A DNA stretch of 53,945 nucleotides from Butyrivibrio sp. (GCA_024690485.1 JAILPB010000081.1:1-53945); one strand, 5' to 3'. Positions 44,947 to 53,155 are shown, counted from the stretch's first letter. A program made the numbers and translations. Notes: generated from the letters alone by a model not told the origin.

Positions 44947-45013
44947 GTATAATAGGAGAATCCTATTATACTAAAAAGATGCTCCGCAGGATGCGCAGCG
45001 AAATTCTATTTTA
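44940..45013 (+). repeat. Palindromic intergenic element, family 1, copy 3 (short form)
   Basis: Opens with the perfect 18-bp palindrome CTTTTTAGTATAATAGGA / TCCTATTATACTAAAAAG (44940-44957, 44961-44978, loop GAA). Then the constant block GCTCCGCAGGATGCGCAG and the end AAATTCTATTTTA. The middle hairpins of copies 1 and 2 are missing. Confidence 0.8.
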
Positions 45014-45079
45014 AAGTACCCATATGTTATAATTCATGACGTGTGTTAAATTTTGGAATATAACTGGAAGGTGTAATAA

Positions 45080-46222
45080 ATGAAGGAAATAACTTACGAA
45101 GAATTAAAGGCGCTGCCGGAAGGCTCCTACGCACTTATTGATATAAGAGATGAGGGGCTTACAGCATACGGAATGATGCCTGGCGCCATAAACATATATA
45201 TAGAAGATTTGGAAAATAATGAGAAGATTGCTGCTATTTCCAAGGATAAGAAGCTGATTTTTTACTGCGAAGTAGGACGCATGTCTCGTGATATCGATGA
45301 TGAGAGACCATACCTTGAGGGCAGAGACTGCTATAGCCTTATGGATGGCTATATAGGCTATGTCAAAGCAGGCATGAAGAGCGACGTTGATAAAGAAGCC
45401 AAGAAGAAAAAGGCAGAGGAGAGTATTCAGAAGAAGTTCCATAAGCAGCTTTTTTCACCTTTTGCAAAGGCATGTAAGATATATCAGCTTATTCAGTCGG
45501 GAGATCACATTGCTGTATGTATATCCGGAGGAAAAGACTCTATGCTTATGGCTAAACTTTTCCAGGAGATTAAGAAGCACAGACAGGTTGAATTCGACCT
45601 TACATTCCTTGTTATGGATCCCGGATATAACAAAGAGAACAGAGAGCTTATTGAAAGCAATGCAGCGGCTCTTGGAATCCCGATTACAATATTTGAGAGT
45701 ACTATTTTTGACGCAGTTGATACCATCGATAAGAATCCATGCTATCTCTGTGCCAGAATGAGACGCGGCTATCTGTACAGCAGGGCTCAGGCTCTTGGCT
45801 GCAACAAGATTGCCCTAGGTCACCACTATGACGACGTAATTGAGACAATTCTCATGGGTATGATCCACGGAGCCCAGATTCAGACCATGATGCCAAAGCT
45901 TCACAGCACCAATTTTGAGGGCATGGAGCTTATAAGACCTCTTTACTTTGTGCGAGAGAGTGATATCTGCGCATGGAGAGATTATAACGATCTGCATTTC
46001 CTCCAGTGCGCATGCCACTTTACAGAGACCTGCTCAACCTGCCACGAGGATGGAACCACATCCTCCAAGCGCCTTGAGACCAAGAAGCTCATCGCTGAGC
46101 TTAAGAAGACCAATCCTTATGTTGAGTCCAACATCTTCAGAAGCGTTGAGAACGTCAATCTGGATACGGTTATCGAGTACAAGCAGCATGGTGTCAGACA
46201 TAACTTTTTGGACGAGTATTAA
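45080..46222 (+). CDS. Rhodanese / TtcA-like tRNA-thiolation ATPase fusion
   Basis: A 380-residue two-domain protein. Residues 1-100 are a rhodanese domain with the candidate persulfide Cys63 in FYCEVGRMS. From about 125 an adenylating PP-loop domain follows, with SGGKDS at 149-154 and the TtcA-type segments CYLCARMRRGYLY (Cys221, Cys224) and ALGHHYDDVIET. A later cluster, Cys310, Cys312, Cys318 and Cys321, may also bind iron-sulfur or zinc. TtcA makes 2-thiocytidine in tRNA; here the sulfur carrier and the activating enzyme are one chain. Whether the target is tRNA C32 is inferred. RBS TGGAAGGTGTAATA. Confidence 0.88.
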   Translation: MKEITYEELKALPEGSYALIDIRDEGLTAYGMMPGAINIYIEDLENNEKIAAISKDKKLIFYCEVGRMSRDIDDERPYLEGRDCYSLMDGYIGYVKAGMKSDVDKEAKKKKAEESIQKKFHKQLFSPFAKACKIYQLIQSGDHIAVCISGGKDSMLMAKLFQEIKKHRQVEFDLTFLVMDPGYNKENRELIESNAAALGIPITIFESTIFDAVDTIDKNPCYLCARMRRGYLYSRAQALGCNKIALGHHYDDVIETILMGMIHGAQIQTMMPKLHSTNFEGMELIRPLYFVRESDICAWRDYNDLHFLQCACHFTETCSTCHEDGTTSSKRLETKKLIAELKKTNPYVESNIFRSVENVNLDTVIEYKQHGVRHNFLDEY

Positions 46223-46237
46223 GAGGGAGATTTGCTT

Positions 46238-47218
46238 ATGAACAGCTTACTTATCAGCTGCGTTATGATGGAGCTTCTGACCATTTTCAGAGGCCTTAAG
46301 AGGAAATTTTATGGTGTGGTATACGGCATCTTTACATGGGTGTTTATACTGCTCCTTTTACCTGAAACTGTGCCCACTGTGGTAAGTAAACTGGAGAATA
46401 ACGAAACAGTCCAGCGCACTATTGAGGGGATAGCTTCGAAAAGCTCCGGCCTTCTATCCATGGACAACCTTGGCAAGATGGTCCTTAGCGGCGAAGGAGG
46501 CCTTGGGCTGACTGGCGAAGGCGGCTTAACTGGCGGTCTTGATTTAACAGGAGATGGCAGCCTATCAGGTGATATTGACTTGTCGGAGATAGAATCCGAC
46601 CCCGAAAAGCTGCAGGAGTACATCCAGAATTCCGTCGGAACAGAAGAACAGCTTGAAGAGTACGAGAGGACTGTGCTTGGCATTGTGGATGGAACTGAGG
46701 ATAGTTCGGCGGACTCTTCATCAAATTCTGAAGTGGATCAAAAGAAAGAAGAGTCTATAGAGGAAAATGGTTCTGAGAAAGAGGATTCTGCTTCTTCAGG
46801 TCGTGTGAAATCAAAAGATAAACAGGAAACCAGCGATGGCACCGGCTTGGGTAAAACAGATGAATTATCTGATTCCGAGGCGGATGCGACAGGCGACCTG
46901 GCAGGCTTTATCTTTAGGTGTTTTGCTGTGCTTGTAAGTTATATTATCCTTAAGATAATGGCTAGCATCATCGGAGCCCTTGGAAAGTCCGTAATTCAGA
47001 GTAAAGAGAAATCCTCCCTTGATATACTTGGCGTATTCTGGGGAGTTATTGAGGGCATACTGTACATCTATGTTGTTATGACAGTGATTTCCATATCCCA
47101 GACAACAAGCATAGGACAGATCATGCTTGCCCTGGTAGTTGATAGCCCTATTCTGAGGTTTTTATATAACACGAATTTCATTGAGGGAATAGTGACGAAG
47201 CTGATCTTCATAGCTTGA
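46238..47218 (+). CDS. CvpA-like membrane protein with a glycine-rich repeat region
   Basis: A 326-residue protein. One N-terminal membrane segment (about 22-42), then an extracytoplasmic or cytoplasmic region with Gly/Leu/Asp repeats of the form L(T/S)G(E/D)GGL at residues ~83-115, an acidic Ser/Glu/Lys-rich stretch to about 215, and three C-terminal hydrophobic segments (AGFIFRCFAVLVSYIILKIMASIIGALG, LGVFWGVIEGILYIYVVMTVIS and a last weaker one). The C-terminal part resembles CvpA-family proteins, but the match is by general pattern only. The ATG with GAGGGAG is 15 nt after the TtcA-like gene, so they form an operon. Function unknown. Confidence 0.65.
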   Translation: MNSLLISCVMMELLTIFRGLKRKFYGVVYGIFTWVFILLLLPETVPTVVSKLENNETVQRTIEGIASKSSGLLSMDNLGKMVLSGEGGLGLTGEGGLTGGLDLTGDGSLSGDIDLSEIESDPEKLQEYIQNSVGTEEQLEEYERTVLGIVDGTEDSSADSSSNSEVDQKKEESIEENGSEKEDSASSGRVKSKDKQETSDGTGLGKTDELSDSEADATGDLAGFIFRCFAVLVSYIILKIMASIIGALGKSVIQSKEKSSLDILGVFWGVIEGILYIYVVMTVISISQTTSIGQIMLALVVDSPILRFLYNTNFIEGIVTKLIFIA

Positions 47219-47232
47219 TGAATAGAGTATTT

Positions 47233-47270
47233 GAGGCCTGCAAAATGAGTTGCATTTTGCAGGCCTCTTT
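47233..47270 (+). terminator. Intrinsic terminator after the CvpA-like gene
   Basis: GAGGCCTGCAAAATG (47233-47247) and CATTTTGCAGGCCTC (47253-47267) are perfect 15-bp arms, followed by TTTAT. The U-tract is short but the stem is very strong. Confidence 0.85.
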
Positions 47271-47278
47271 ATAGTTTG

Positions 47279-47557
47279 TTATTCTTTCATTTTTGTTAAT
47301 TCTACGGCGTATCTGTAGAGCATGTTTTTCCTGCTTTCTGTAGAATTTGAATAAATCTCAATTATTTTTCCTAAACGAGGGTCAGAATTATTAATTAGAT
47401 ACTCTGTCTGAGTTGGATCGTCAGTCTGATCGGTCAGGTACTCCGCAGAAGTATTTAAAATCATGGCCATTTGACGGATTAGTGAATACGGAGGTTCACG
47501 ATCTCCATTTTCATATCTGGTCGATGACCATATAAGATTTCAGGACAGATCGTCCAC
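47279..47557 (-). pseudogene. Broken XRE-family transcriptional regulator
   Basis: Reading leftward, one frame gives WSSTRYENGDREPPYSLIRQMAMILNTSAEYLTDQTDDP, the second half of an XRE/Cro helix-turn-helix (RYENG, then AMILN-S-EYL) followed by a short tail to the stop at 47279. The first half is missing: in the same frame a TGA interrupts at 47540-47542, just after VDDLS, and beyond it no recognisable helix 1-2 or start codon is seen. Only a 63-residue frame starting inside the domain remains open. Such regulators are common in phage and accessory modules, which fits the neighbouring genes. Confidence 0.7.
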
Positions 47558-47574
47558 TATTTCCACAAAAATGT

Positions 47575-47604
47575 TTGTAACAACTTTTAGGAATAGATTA
47601 TAAT
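47575..47604 (+). promoter_or_regulatory. Promoter candidate of the Rpn nuclease gene
   Basis: TTGTAA at 47575-47580, 18 bp, consensus TATAAT at 47599-47604. Confidence 0.5.
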
Positions 47605-47687
47605 TGTAGTAGTTCTAGTTTTAGATTATCTGCATTTTTCTTCTTCTTGTATGGTCGTTGATACGATTAATACGAGGAGGGCAAAAT

Positions 47688-48656
47688 ATGCCAAAAGAAA
47701 AAAGCGAAACTGTAAACGAAAAGTATAAGGACAGACTTCTGAATTTCATATTTGGATCAGAAGAAAACAAGGAATGGACGTTAAGTCTCTACAATGCCAT
47801 AAACCATTCCAATTATACTGACAAAGATGCTATTGAATTTAATACCATCAAAGAGGTACTGTATCTGGGAATGCACAACGATACGTCATTCCTCATATCT
47901 GATACGATGCAGATTTATGAGCATCAGAGTACTTATAACCCTAATATGCCATTAAGGCAGCTTCAGTATTTGAGTAACCTATACGAGGGTTACATTAAGA
48001 AGAATAATTTAAGTAAGTATAGCTCAACATTTATTAGTCTACCTATACCTAAAATGGTGGTTCTATACAATGGCAAACGTAATGTTGATGATGATACTAT
48101 ATTAAAGCTCAGTGATTCTTTTAGTGAGGAACATAGGGATGAGGCTGACGTAGAAGTCAGAGTCAGAATGATCAACATTAACTATGGTCATAACAAAGAG
48201 CTACTTGGTGCTTGTAAACCGCTACAAGAGTATTCTTGGTTTATAGAAAAAGTTAGAGACTATTACGAAGAATATACTTTGGAAGATTCGGTGGATATGG
48301 CTATAAGGGAAATGCCTGATGACTTTTTGATAAAACAGTTTATTGTAATTAATAAGGCGGAGGTATGCAAAATGTTATTAACAGAATATGATGAAGCTGA
48401 AGCACAAGAATTGTTTAAGAATGAAGGTCGAGCAGAAGGTAGAATAGAAGGCAGAATAGAAGGCAGAGATGAAGGCTCCACCAAGCGCCTTATAGAGCAG
48501 GTATGTAAGAAACTCTAAAAAGGCAAATCCATCGAAACAATCGCTGATGAAGTAGAAGAGACAGTAGAGAGTATAAAGCCTATCTGTAATATAGCTGAAA
48601 AGCATGCACCGAATTATAACGTGGATGCGATTTATGACGAACTTCGCAGCAAATAA
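47688..48656 (+). pseudogene. Rpn-family recombination-promoting nuclease / transposase-like protein, interrupted by a stop codon
   Basis: The first open part (47688-48518, 276 residues) is an Rpn/PDDEXK nuclease-like protein: KYKDRLLNFIFG, SDTMQIYEHQSTYNPNMPLRQLQYLSNLYEGYI, and the typical C-terminal repeats GRAEGRIEGRIEGRDEG. It ends VCKKL at a TAA (48516-48518), but the same frame continues for 45 codons with KGKSIETIADEVEETVESIKPICNIAEKHAPNYNV to a stop at 48654-48656. VCKKL-x-KGKSIE-IADE is the normal C-terminus of the family, so the TAA is a nonsense change. The truncated product could still fold. RBS GAGGAGG 7 nt before the ATG. Confidence 0.85.
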
Positions 48657-48682
48657 TTAAAAGTAGTATATACCAAGTTTGG

Positions 48683-48720
48683 CAGGGCCTATGTCGGAAG
48701 ATGTAGGCCCTGTTATTTTT
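48683..48720 (+). terminator. Intrinsic terminator of the Rpn gene
   Basis: CAGGGCCTA (48683-48691) pairs with TAGGCCCTG (48704-48712), then TTATTTTTT. Confidence 0.88.
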
Positions 48721-48813
48721 TGTTTATAAATTTTATACATCTTCAATAAAAAAATATATAAAATTATTCGTTATTACGATAACCAACAAATATAATTTAC
48801 TTATAATGTAACC

Positions 48814-48874
48814 GTGGATTGTAGGATGTAGCTTCGTGCCGCAGCACACTATAAGATGCATCTGAAAAGTCCAC
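48814..48874 (+). ncRNA. Candidate structured leader RNA upstream of the pilin-like genes
   Basis: Nested helices: GTGGATT (48814-48820) with the AAGTCCAC end (48867-48874), inside it TGTAG (48827-48831) with CTATA (48849-48853), and a GTGC-CGCA-GCAC hairpin (48836-48847). A TATAAT lies at 48802-48807, so an RNA could begin close to the first helix, but no good -35 is seen. No known family recognised. Confidence 0.35.
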
Positions 48875-48913
48875 AGAAACTATTTTTTTATGAGGCAAAG
48901 GAGAAAACAAGAT

Positions 48914-48946
48914 ATGAAGAAAATGATGGAGAGACTTATATGGTAA
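48914..48946 (+). CDS. Possible 10-residue leader peptide
   Basis: ATG at 48914 preceded by AAAGGAGAAAACAAGAT encodes MKKMMERLIW and stops at 48944-48946, 31 nt before the first pilin-like gene. The ribosome binding site is better than that of the following gene. It may be a leader peptide or the remnant of a start region. Confidence 0.3.
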   Translation: MKKMMERLIW

Positions 48947-48977
48947 GAACAACGGAAAGTGATCAGTGAGGTAGATT

Positions 48978-49283
48978 ATGCACAGACATATTTTTGCCAA
49001 ACTTAAATCTAAGATAGGAGAGTCTTTGGGTGAGACTCTGGTTGCATTGCTTATCGCTGCCATGAGTATGCTTATTATGGCAGGAGCAATTGTATCAACT
49101 GCAAAAGCTAATGACGCTGCACGCAAAGTTAAACCCTTTACATCTGACAGATTAGGAGATGAACAGGTTATAGGCGTAACCTTTGGTGATGCGACTTCTA
49201 CTATTGAAGTAAAGGTTTCCGAGCATGATGAAGAAGGCGCAGATAAGAATACAAGGAGCGTGTATTACTATGAAGCTAAATAA
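48978..49283 (+). CDS. Type IV pilin-like protein (prepilin-type N-terminus)
   Basis: A 101-residue protein with a short basic N-terminus (MHRHIFAKLKSKIGESLGETL) ending in the prepilin pattern G-E-S-L-x-E followed by a 20-residue hydrophobic helix (VALLIAAMSMLIMAGAIV). The Glu five residues after the glycine is the residue conserved for prepilin peptidase substrates. The rest is small and polar with a beta-like segment (VIGVTFGDATSTIEVKVSEHD). Probably a minor pilin or pseudopilin. Only GTGAGGTAGATT precedes the ATG. It overlaps the next gene by 14 nt. No peptidase or assembly ATPase is in the window. Confidence 0.75.
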   Translation: MHRHIFAKLKSKIGESLGETLVALLIAAMSMLIMAGAIVSTAKANDAARKVKPFTSDRLGDEQVIGVTFGDATSTIEVKVSEHDEEGADKNTRSVYYYEAK

Positions 49284-49908
49284 TAGGTTTAGTAAGCTTA
49301 TCAAAAAACTTAATAGTAGGCGCGGCTTTTCACTTTCAGAAATCCTTATATGTACGCTGATTATGTTGTTCGCCGGATCTATTTTGACTTCGACTATTAC
49401 GCTTGCTGTTAGGAATTATGATAAACAGGTGTTAAGAAGTAAAAGCGATATTTTATGTGAGACGTTGGCATACACTCTTCGCGACAAGCTCAGCGGAGTG
49501 ATTAAGAGAAATGTGTCTGTTGGCGGTAGTACAGTAACGAGCCTGAAGGAGTACTACAGCACAAGTTCCGGACTGGAGGACTATTCTTTTAAAGTGCTGG
49601 AAGGAACGGATTCCGAGAAGGGAAAGATATACCTTAAATATGACTTTTCTTCTTACACGGATTCTTCTGTTACAGAGAAATATCACCTGGTAAATGATGC
49701 CGTATATTATCATGATACTCTCTATGCTAAGGTAAAAATCGAAGAAAAGCCTGATGACGGAAAAGAGCTGGAATTCTTTGTTGTTCAGGTGGGCGTATAT
49801 GACAAGAATCACAGCGACGGAGCTATAGTAGAGAACAATCCCAACGCACTTTCATATGTCATGTTCATGGTCTATCCTATGACTGATGTTGTGAATTATG
49901 TGAAGTGA
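49270..49908 (+). CDS. Type IV pilin-like protein, PilW/pseudopilin type
   Basis: A 212-residue protein. Basic leader (MKLNNRFSKLIKKLNSRRG), prepilin site RRG-FSLSEIL, hydrophobic helix ICTLIMLFAGSILTSTITLAV, then an extracellular domain (YSFKVLEGTDSEKGKIYLKYDFSSYTDSSVTEKYHLVNDAVYYHDTLYAKVKIEE). FSLSEI fits prepilin peptidase cleavage after Gly. An upstream in-frame ATG at 49225 lies within the previous gene; 49270 gives the proper leader. The two genes form a small operon behind a foldable leader. Assembly genes must be elsewhere. Confidence 0.82.
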   Translation: MKLNNRFSKLIKKLNSRRGFSLSEILICTLIMLFAGSILTSTITLAVRNYDKQVLRSKSDILCETLAYTLRDKLSGVIKRNVSVGGSTVTSLKEYYSTSSGLEDYSFKVLEGTDSEKGKIYLKYDFSSYTDSSVTEKYHLVNDAVYYHDTLYAKVKIEEKPDDGKELEFFVVQVGVYDKNHSDGAIVENNPNALSYVMFMVYPMTDVVNYVK

Positions 49909-49934
49909 CGGGAATATGTGATATAAGAATTATC

Positions 49935-49968
49935 CAAGAGTCTTGTGTTATGCAAGGCTCTTGTTTTA
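49935..49968 (+). terminator. Intrinsic terminator of the pilin-like genes
   Basis: CAAGAGTCTTG (49935-49945) pairs with CAAGGCTCTTG (49953-49963), one G-U, then TTTTA. Confidence 0.82.
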
Positions 49969-49987
49969 TGCCTAAGAGTGATGAATA

Positions 49988-50016
49988 TTGCGTAATATTT
50001 TAAGTAATATTATAAT
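49988..50016 (+). promoter_or_regulatory. Promoter and likely operator of the toxin-antitoxin operon
   Basis: TTGCGT at 49988-49993, 17 bp, TATAAT at 50011-50016. GTAATATT occurs twice (49992-49999 and 50005-50012) between the two boxes; antitoxins of this type autoregulate by binding such repeats. Confidence 0.65.
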
Positions 50017-50045
50017 ATAAATACAACGAAAGGAGGGCTTGCATT

Positions 50046-50309
50046 ATGGCTAATATTAGTCCCGTTTCTGATTTAAGAAATTATAATACTGTTCTTGATA
50101 AAGTGGAGATTGGTTCTCCGGTATATCTTACCGTAAATGGAAGGGGAAAATACACTATCCGAGACATCGAGGAAGATAATGAATTTGAGAAAACAAAAGC
50201 AATGTTGCAGCTTATGATTGAGCTTAATAAAGGACGTCGTTCCGGAGAGGAAAAAGGCTATGTTTCTGCTTCAGATGTCAGAGCTCGCTTTAATAATAAA
50301 AAGTTATGA
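50046..50309 (+). CDS. Phd/YefM-family antitoxin
   Basis: An 87-residue protein. The N-terminal ISPVSDLRNYNTVLDKVEIGSPVYLTVNGRGKYTIRDIEE is the Phd/YefM DNA-binding fold. The C-terminal part is charged and should wrap the toxin. Perfect AAAGGAGGG before the ATG. The antitoxin gene comes first and overlaps the toxin gene by 4 nt (ATGA), the usual type II arrangement. Confidence 0.9.
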   Translation: MANISPVSDLRNYNTVLDKVEIGSPVYLTVNGRGKYTIRDIEEDNEFEKTKAMLQLMIELNKGRRSGEEKGYVSASDVRARFNNKKL

Positions 50310-50617
50310 AAAAGTATGAAGTAGTATATTCTCAAGATGCAATTCTTGATCTTGATGACGTTTGGGAGCAGGTTGCGGTTGCTTCAAAGGATTATGACGT
50401 TACAGTGAAATATCTAAATGAAATTCAGGACACAATCGAAGAAATGGCTTCTCGTCCCAAAACTGGTATTCCACTATATTACGGAGATATGTTTACAGGA
50501 TATTATCATGTGAATTATAAAGAGTATATGGCATTTTATCGTATTGAAGAATCTAAGATGTTAGTTGATATAATACTCTACGCAAAGATGGATTATATCA
50601 GGAAGCTTGGTTTATAA
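50306..50617 (+). CDS. ParE/RelE-superfamily toxin
   Basis: A 103-residue protein starting YEVVYSQDAILDLDDVWEQVA, with the central ASRPKTGIPLYYGDMFTGYYHVNYKEYMAFYRIEES and the C-terminal LVDIILYAKMDYIRKLG. This is the ParE/RelE fold. Whether it acts on gyrase (ParE) or cleaves ribosome-bound mRNA (RelE) cannot be told; the terminal segment resembles ParE-like members. Coupled to the antitoxin by an overlapping start. Confidence 0.9.
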   Translation: MKKYEVVYSQDAILDLDDVWEQVAVASKDYDVTVKYLNEIQDTIEEMASRPKTGIPLYYGDMFTGYYHVNYKEYMAFYRIEESKMLVDIILYAKMDYIRKLGL

Positions 50618-50647
50618 AAAACAGGACATTAAGGAAGAACAACAACT

Positions 50648-51364
50648 TTGACTACTTGGATTATCGCAACGTTTGTTGCATTTTTTATTAAGGGGTTATG
50701 CGGGTTTGCAAATACCCTGGTGTTTACATCTATTCTTGGCTTTACGGAGTCTAACGTTAATATATCGCCGGTGGAATTGGTGCTGGGGTATCCGGCAAAT
50801 GCGATTCTTGCATGGAAGCATAGGGAGCATTTTAAGGCGAAGATTGTGATGCCGATATCGCTGCTTGTAATTGGCGGTAGTATACCCGGAGCGATTTTGC
50901 TAAAAAATGTGGATGTTAGGTATCTGAAGATTTTCTTTGGTATTGTTGTTGCGCTGATTGGCGTAGAGATGATGCTAAAAGAGTATGATCTGATTAAGGA
51001 CAGGAAGTCCGGATTTTTGATGCTTATCATAGGTTTGCTGTCCGGAATCCTGTGTGGACTTTTTGGTGTAGGTGTGCTGGTTGCAGCTTATGTCAGTAGA
51101 GTAACCAAAACCACAGATGAGTTTAAAGGGAATATCAGTGCTGTATTTTTTGTGGAAAATACCTTCCGCATTATTACATATTTCTATTTGGGAGTGATTT
51201 CCCTTGCTTCCCTGAAGCAGTCGCTAATTCTTTTCCCTGTTCTTTTGCTTGGACTATTTTCAGGTATGAAGAGCGCTAAGATATTAAATGAAAAAACAGC
51301 AAAGAAAATGGTCATTATTCTTTTAATTATTTCCGGACTGTCTCTGGTGGTTAGAAATATATAG
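50648..51364 (+). CDS. TSUP-family permease (TauE/SafE)
   Basis: A 238-residue membrane protein with about seven or eight hydrophobic segments, including the paired half-repeats typical of the TSUP family: IKGLCGFANTLVFTSILGF in the first half and LIIGLLSGILCGLFGVGVLVAAYVSRV in the second. Members export sulfite, sulfoacetate or similar sulfur-containing anions; the substrate here is unknown. Start is TTG with AAGGAAG before it, 30 nt after the toxin gene. Confidence 0.88.
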   Translation: MTTWIIATFVAFFIKGLCGFANTLVFTSILGFTESNVNISPVELVLGYPANAILAWKHREHFKAKIVMPISLLVIGGSIPGAILLKNVDVRYLKIFFGIVVALIGVEMMLKEYDLIKDRKSGFLMLIIGLLSGILCGLFGVGVLVAAYVSRVTKTTDEFKGNISAVFFVENTFRIITYFYLGVISLASLKQSLILFPVLLLGLFSGMKSAKILNEKTAKKMVIILLIISGLSLVVRNI

Positions 51365-51370
51365 AGTAAC

Positions 51371-51411
51371 AAAAAAACTCTACTTAATCTCATAAAAGAT
51401 TAAGTAGAGTT
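51371..51411. terminator. Bidirectional terminator between TSUP permease and ptsI
   Basis: AACTCTACTTAATCT (51376-51390) and AGATTAAGTAGAGTT (51397-51411) are perfect 15-bp arms. On the minus strand the stem is followed by a T-tract (the A-run at 51371-51377), so it ends the PTS operon; on the plus strand it follows the permease gene. Confidence 0.92.
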
Positions 51412-51416
51412 ATTAT

Positions 51417-53123
51417 TTATTCTTTCGCAGCCTCTTTTAGAGCGGCTACGATTTCTTTTTCTGTATCCATTGCCATGACCTTGGCTGCAAGGGCGTCGGC
51501 TTCGGCCTTGGACCACTTGGAGATGATGCAGCGGGCTGTGAGAACCAGCACAGGGTTTACGCTGTATTCATCAAGACCAAAGGACATAAGGAGCGGAATC
51601 ATGAGAGGATCAGCAGCTGCTTCGCCGCACATTCCTACAGGGATTCCTGCTTTTTTACCACACTCGATTATGTACTTGATGGAGCGAAGTACTGAAGGCT
51701 GGAAGGATGAGTACAGGTATGCAACATCCGGATTTCCTCTGTCTACGCTCATGGTGTACTGAGTGAGGTCGTTTGTTCCGATTGAGAAGAATGCGGCTTC
51801 TTTAGCAAGGAGATCTGCGATGAGAGAAGCAGAAGCGGTCTCAACCATGCATCCGACTTCGATGTTTTCATCATACTTTATGCCTTCTGATTTGAGGTCT
51901 GACTTTATTTCTTCAACAATCTTTTTAACACTGCGGATCTCGTCAACAGTTGTAACGAGAGGAACCATTATCTTTACTTTGCCAAAAGCACTTGCGCGGA
52001 TAATAGCGCGAAGCTGAGTTCTGTAAGTCTCTTCATTACCGAGGCAATATCTTACGGCACGGTATCCAAGGAAAGGATTTTCCTCCTTTTTCATTCCAAG
52101 GTAAGGGATGTCTTTGTCACCGCCGATATCAAGAGTTCTGATGATAACAGCTCGGCCATCCATTGTCTCTACAGCTTCTTTATATGCTTCAAACTGTTCA
52201 TCCTCTGTGGGAAGATGAGTGTTGTCCATGAAAAGGAATTCTGAACGGAAAAGACCGATACCTTCACCGTCACATTCCATTGCTTTCTTAGCATCCTTAG
52301 GTGTTCCGATATTGCAGAAAAGTTCAAGCTTATCGCCATCAGCGGTAAGAGTTTCCTTGCCGATGAAGTTTTTAAGCTCTGACTGCTTGCGGATAAATTC
52401 TTCTCTCTTAAGCATGTACTTGGAGAGAACATCACCGTCGGGATTGATATAAACATCACCCTCTGTACCATCAAGGATTGCTGTATCCTTGTCCTTTACC
52501 TGGTCAACGATTCCGGGAACGGAGAGGACAGCGGGAATCTCAAGTGCTCTTGCCAAAATAGCAGAGTGGGAGGTTTTTCCTCCGATCTCAGTGATGATTC
52601 CTGTTACGTTTTCCTTTACGATCTGGGATGTCATTGACGGAGTAAGGTCCTTGCACACAAGAACTGTTCCCGGTGCAACCTTACTTATATCAATGTCTTC
52701 AATTCCGAGGAGCTTTTTAAGTACACTAACCTTAACATCAGCGATATCGGATGCTCTCTGACGCATCATGTCATCATCCATTTTTGAAAACATGCCGATG
52801 AACATGTCGCATACGGCTGTAAGAGCAGATTCTGCGCACTGACCTGAGTCGATCATCTTGTCCATTTCTCCGGACATGGCAGGATCGGATATCATAACAG
52901 CGTGACCCATGAGGATTTCAGCTTCCTTAGGACCTATTCTTTTTTCAATATCTTTAGCCATAGCATTGGTTTCTTCTACGAAGTCTGCAATGGCCTTGTG
53001 AAAACGATCCTTCTCAGCAGCGGGATCGGAAATCTGCTTTGCTTCAAAGGTAAGATCATGTTCTATAATGCGGCAAATACTGCCAATGCCGATTCCACGT
53101 GATGCGGCTATTCCTTTGTACAT
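51417..53123 (-). CDS. ptsI: PTS enzyme I (phosphoenolpyruvate-protein phosphotransferase)
   Basis: A 568-residue cytoplasmic enzyme that takes phosphate from PEP and passes it to HPr. The phosphorylated His186 lies in TEIGGKTSHSAILARALEIPAV. The PEP-binding C-terminal barrel has GEGIGLFRSEFLFM, IRTLDIGGDKD, FFSIGTNDLTQY and VGMCGEAAADP with the conserved Cys. Length is normal. The ATG follows GGAGGTCCAAGTATAA. Downstream of ptsH on the minus strand, with a repeat element between them. Confidence 0.97.
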   Translation of the reverse strand: MYKGIAASRGIGIGSICRIIEHDLTFEAKQISDPAAEKDRFHKAIADFVEETNAMAKDIEKRIGPKEAEILMGHAVMISDPAMSGEMDKMIDSGQCAESALTAVCDMFIGMFSKMDDDMMRQRASDIADVKVSVLKKLLGIEDIDISKVAPGTVLVCKDLTPSMTSQIVKENVTGIITEIGGKTSHSAILARALEIPAVLSVPGIVDQVKDKDTAILDGTEGDVYINPDGDVLSKYMLKREEFIRKQSELKNFIGKETLTADGDKLELFCNIGTPKDAKKAMECDGEGIGLFRSEFLFMDNTHLPTEDEQFEAYKEAVETMDGRAVIIRTLDIGGDKDIPYLGMKKEENPFLGYRAVRYCLGNEETYRTQLRAIIRASAFGKVKIMVPLVTTVDEIRSVKKIVEEIKSDLKSEGIKYDENIEVGCMVETASASLIADLLAKEAAFFSIGTNDLTQYTMSVDRGNPDVAYLYSSFQPSVLRSIKYIIECGKKAGIPVGMCGEAAADPLMIPLLMSFGLDEYSVNPVLVLTARCIISKWSKAEADALAAKVMAMDTEKEIVAALKEAAKE

Positions 53124-53155
53124 TTATACTTGGACCTCCATTATTTTATAAGGAA

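Noticed and set aside
47279-47470. 63-residue minus-strand frame as a complete small gene
   Set aside because: It begins in the middle of an XRE helix-turn-helix domain whose first half is still partly readable upstream.
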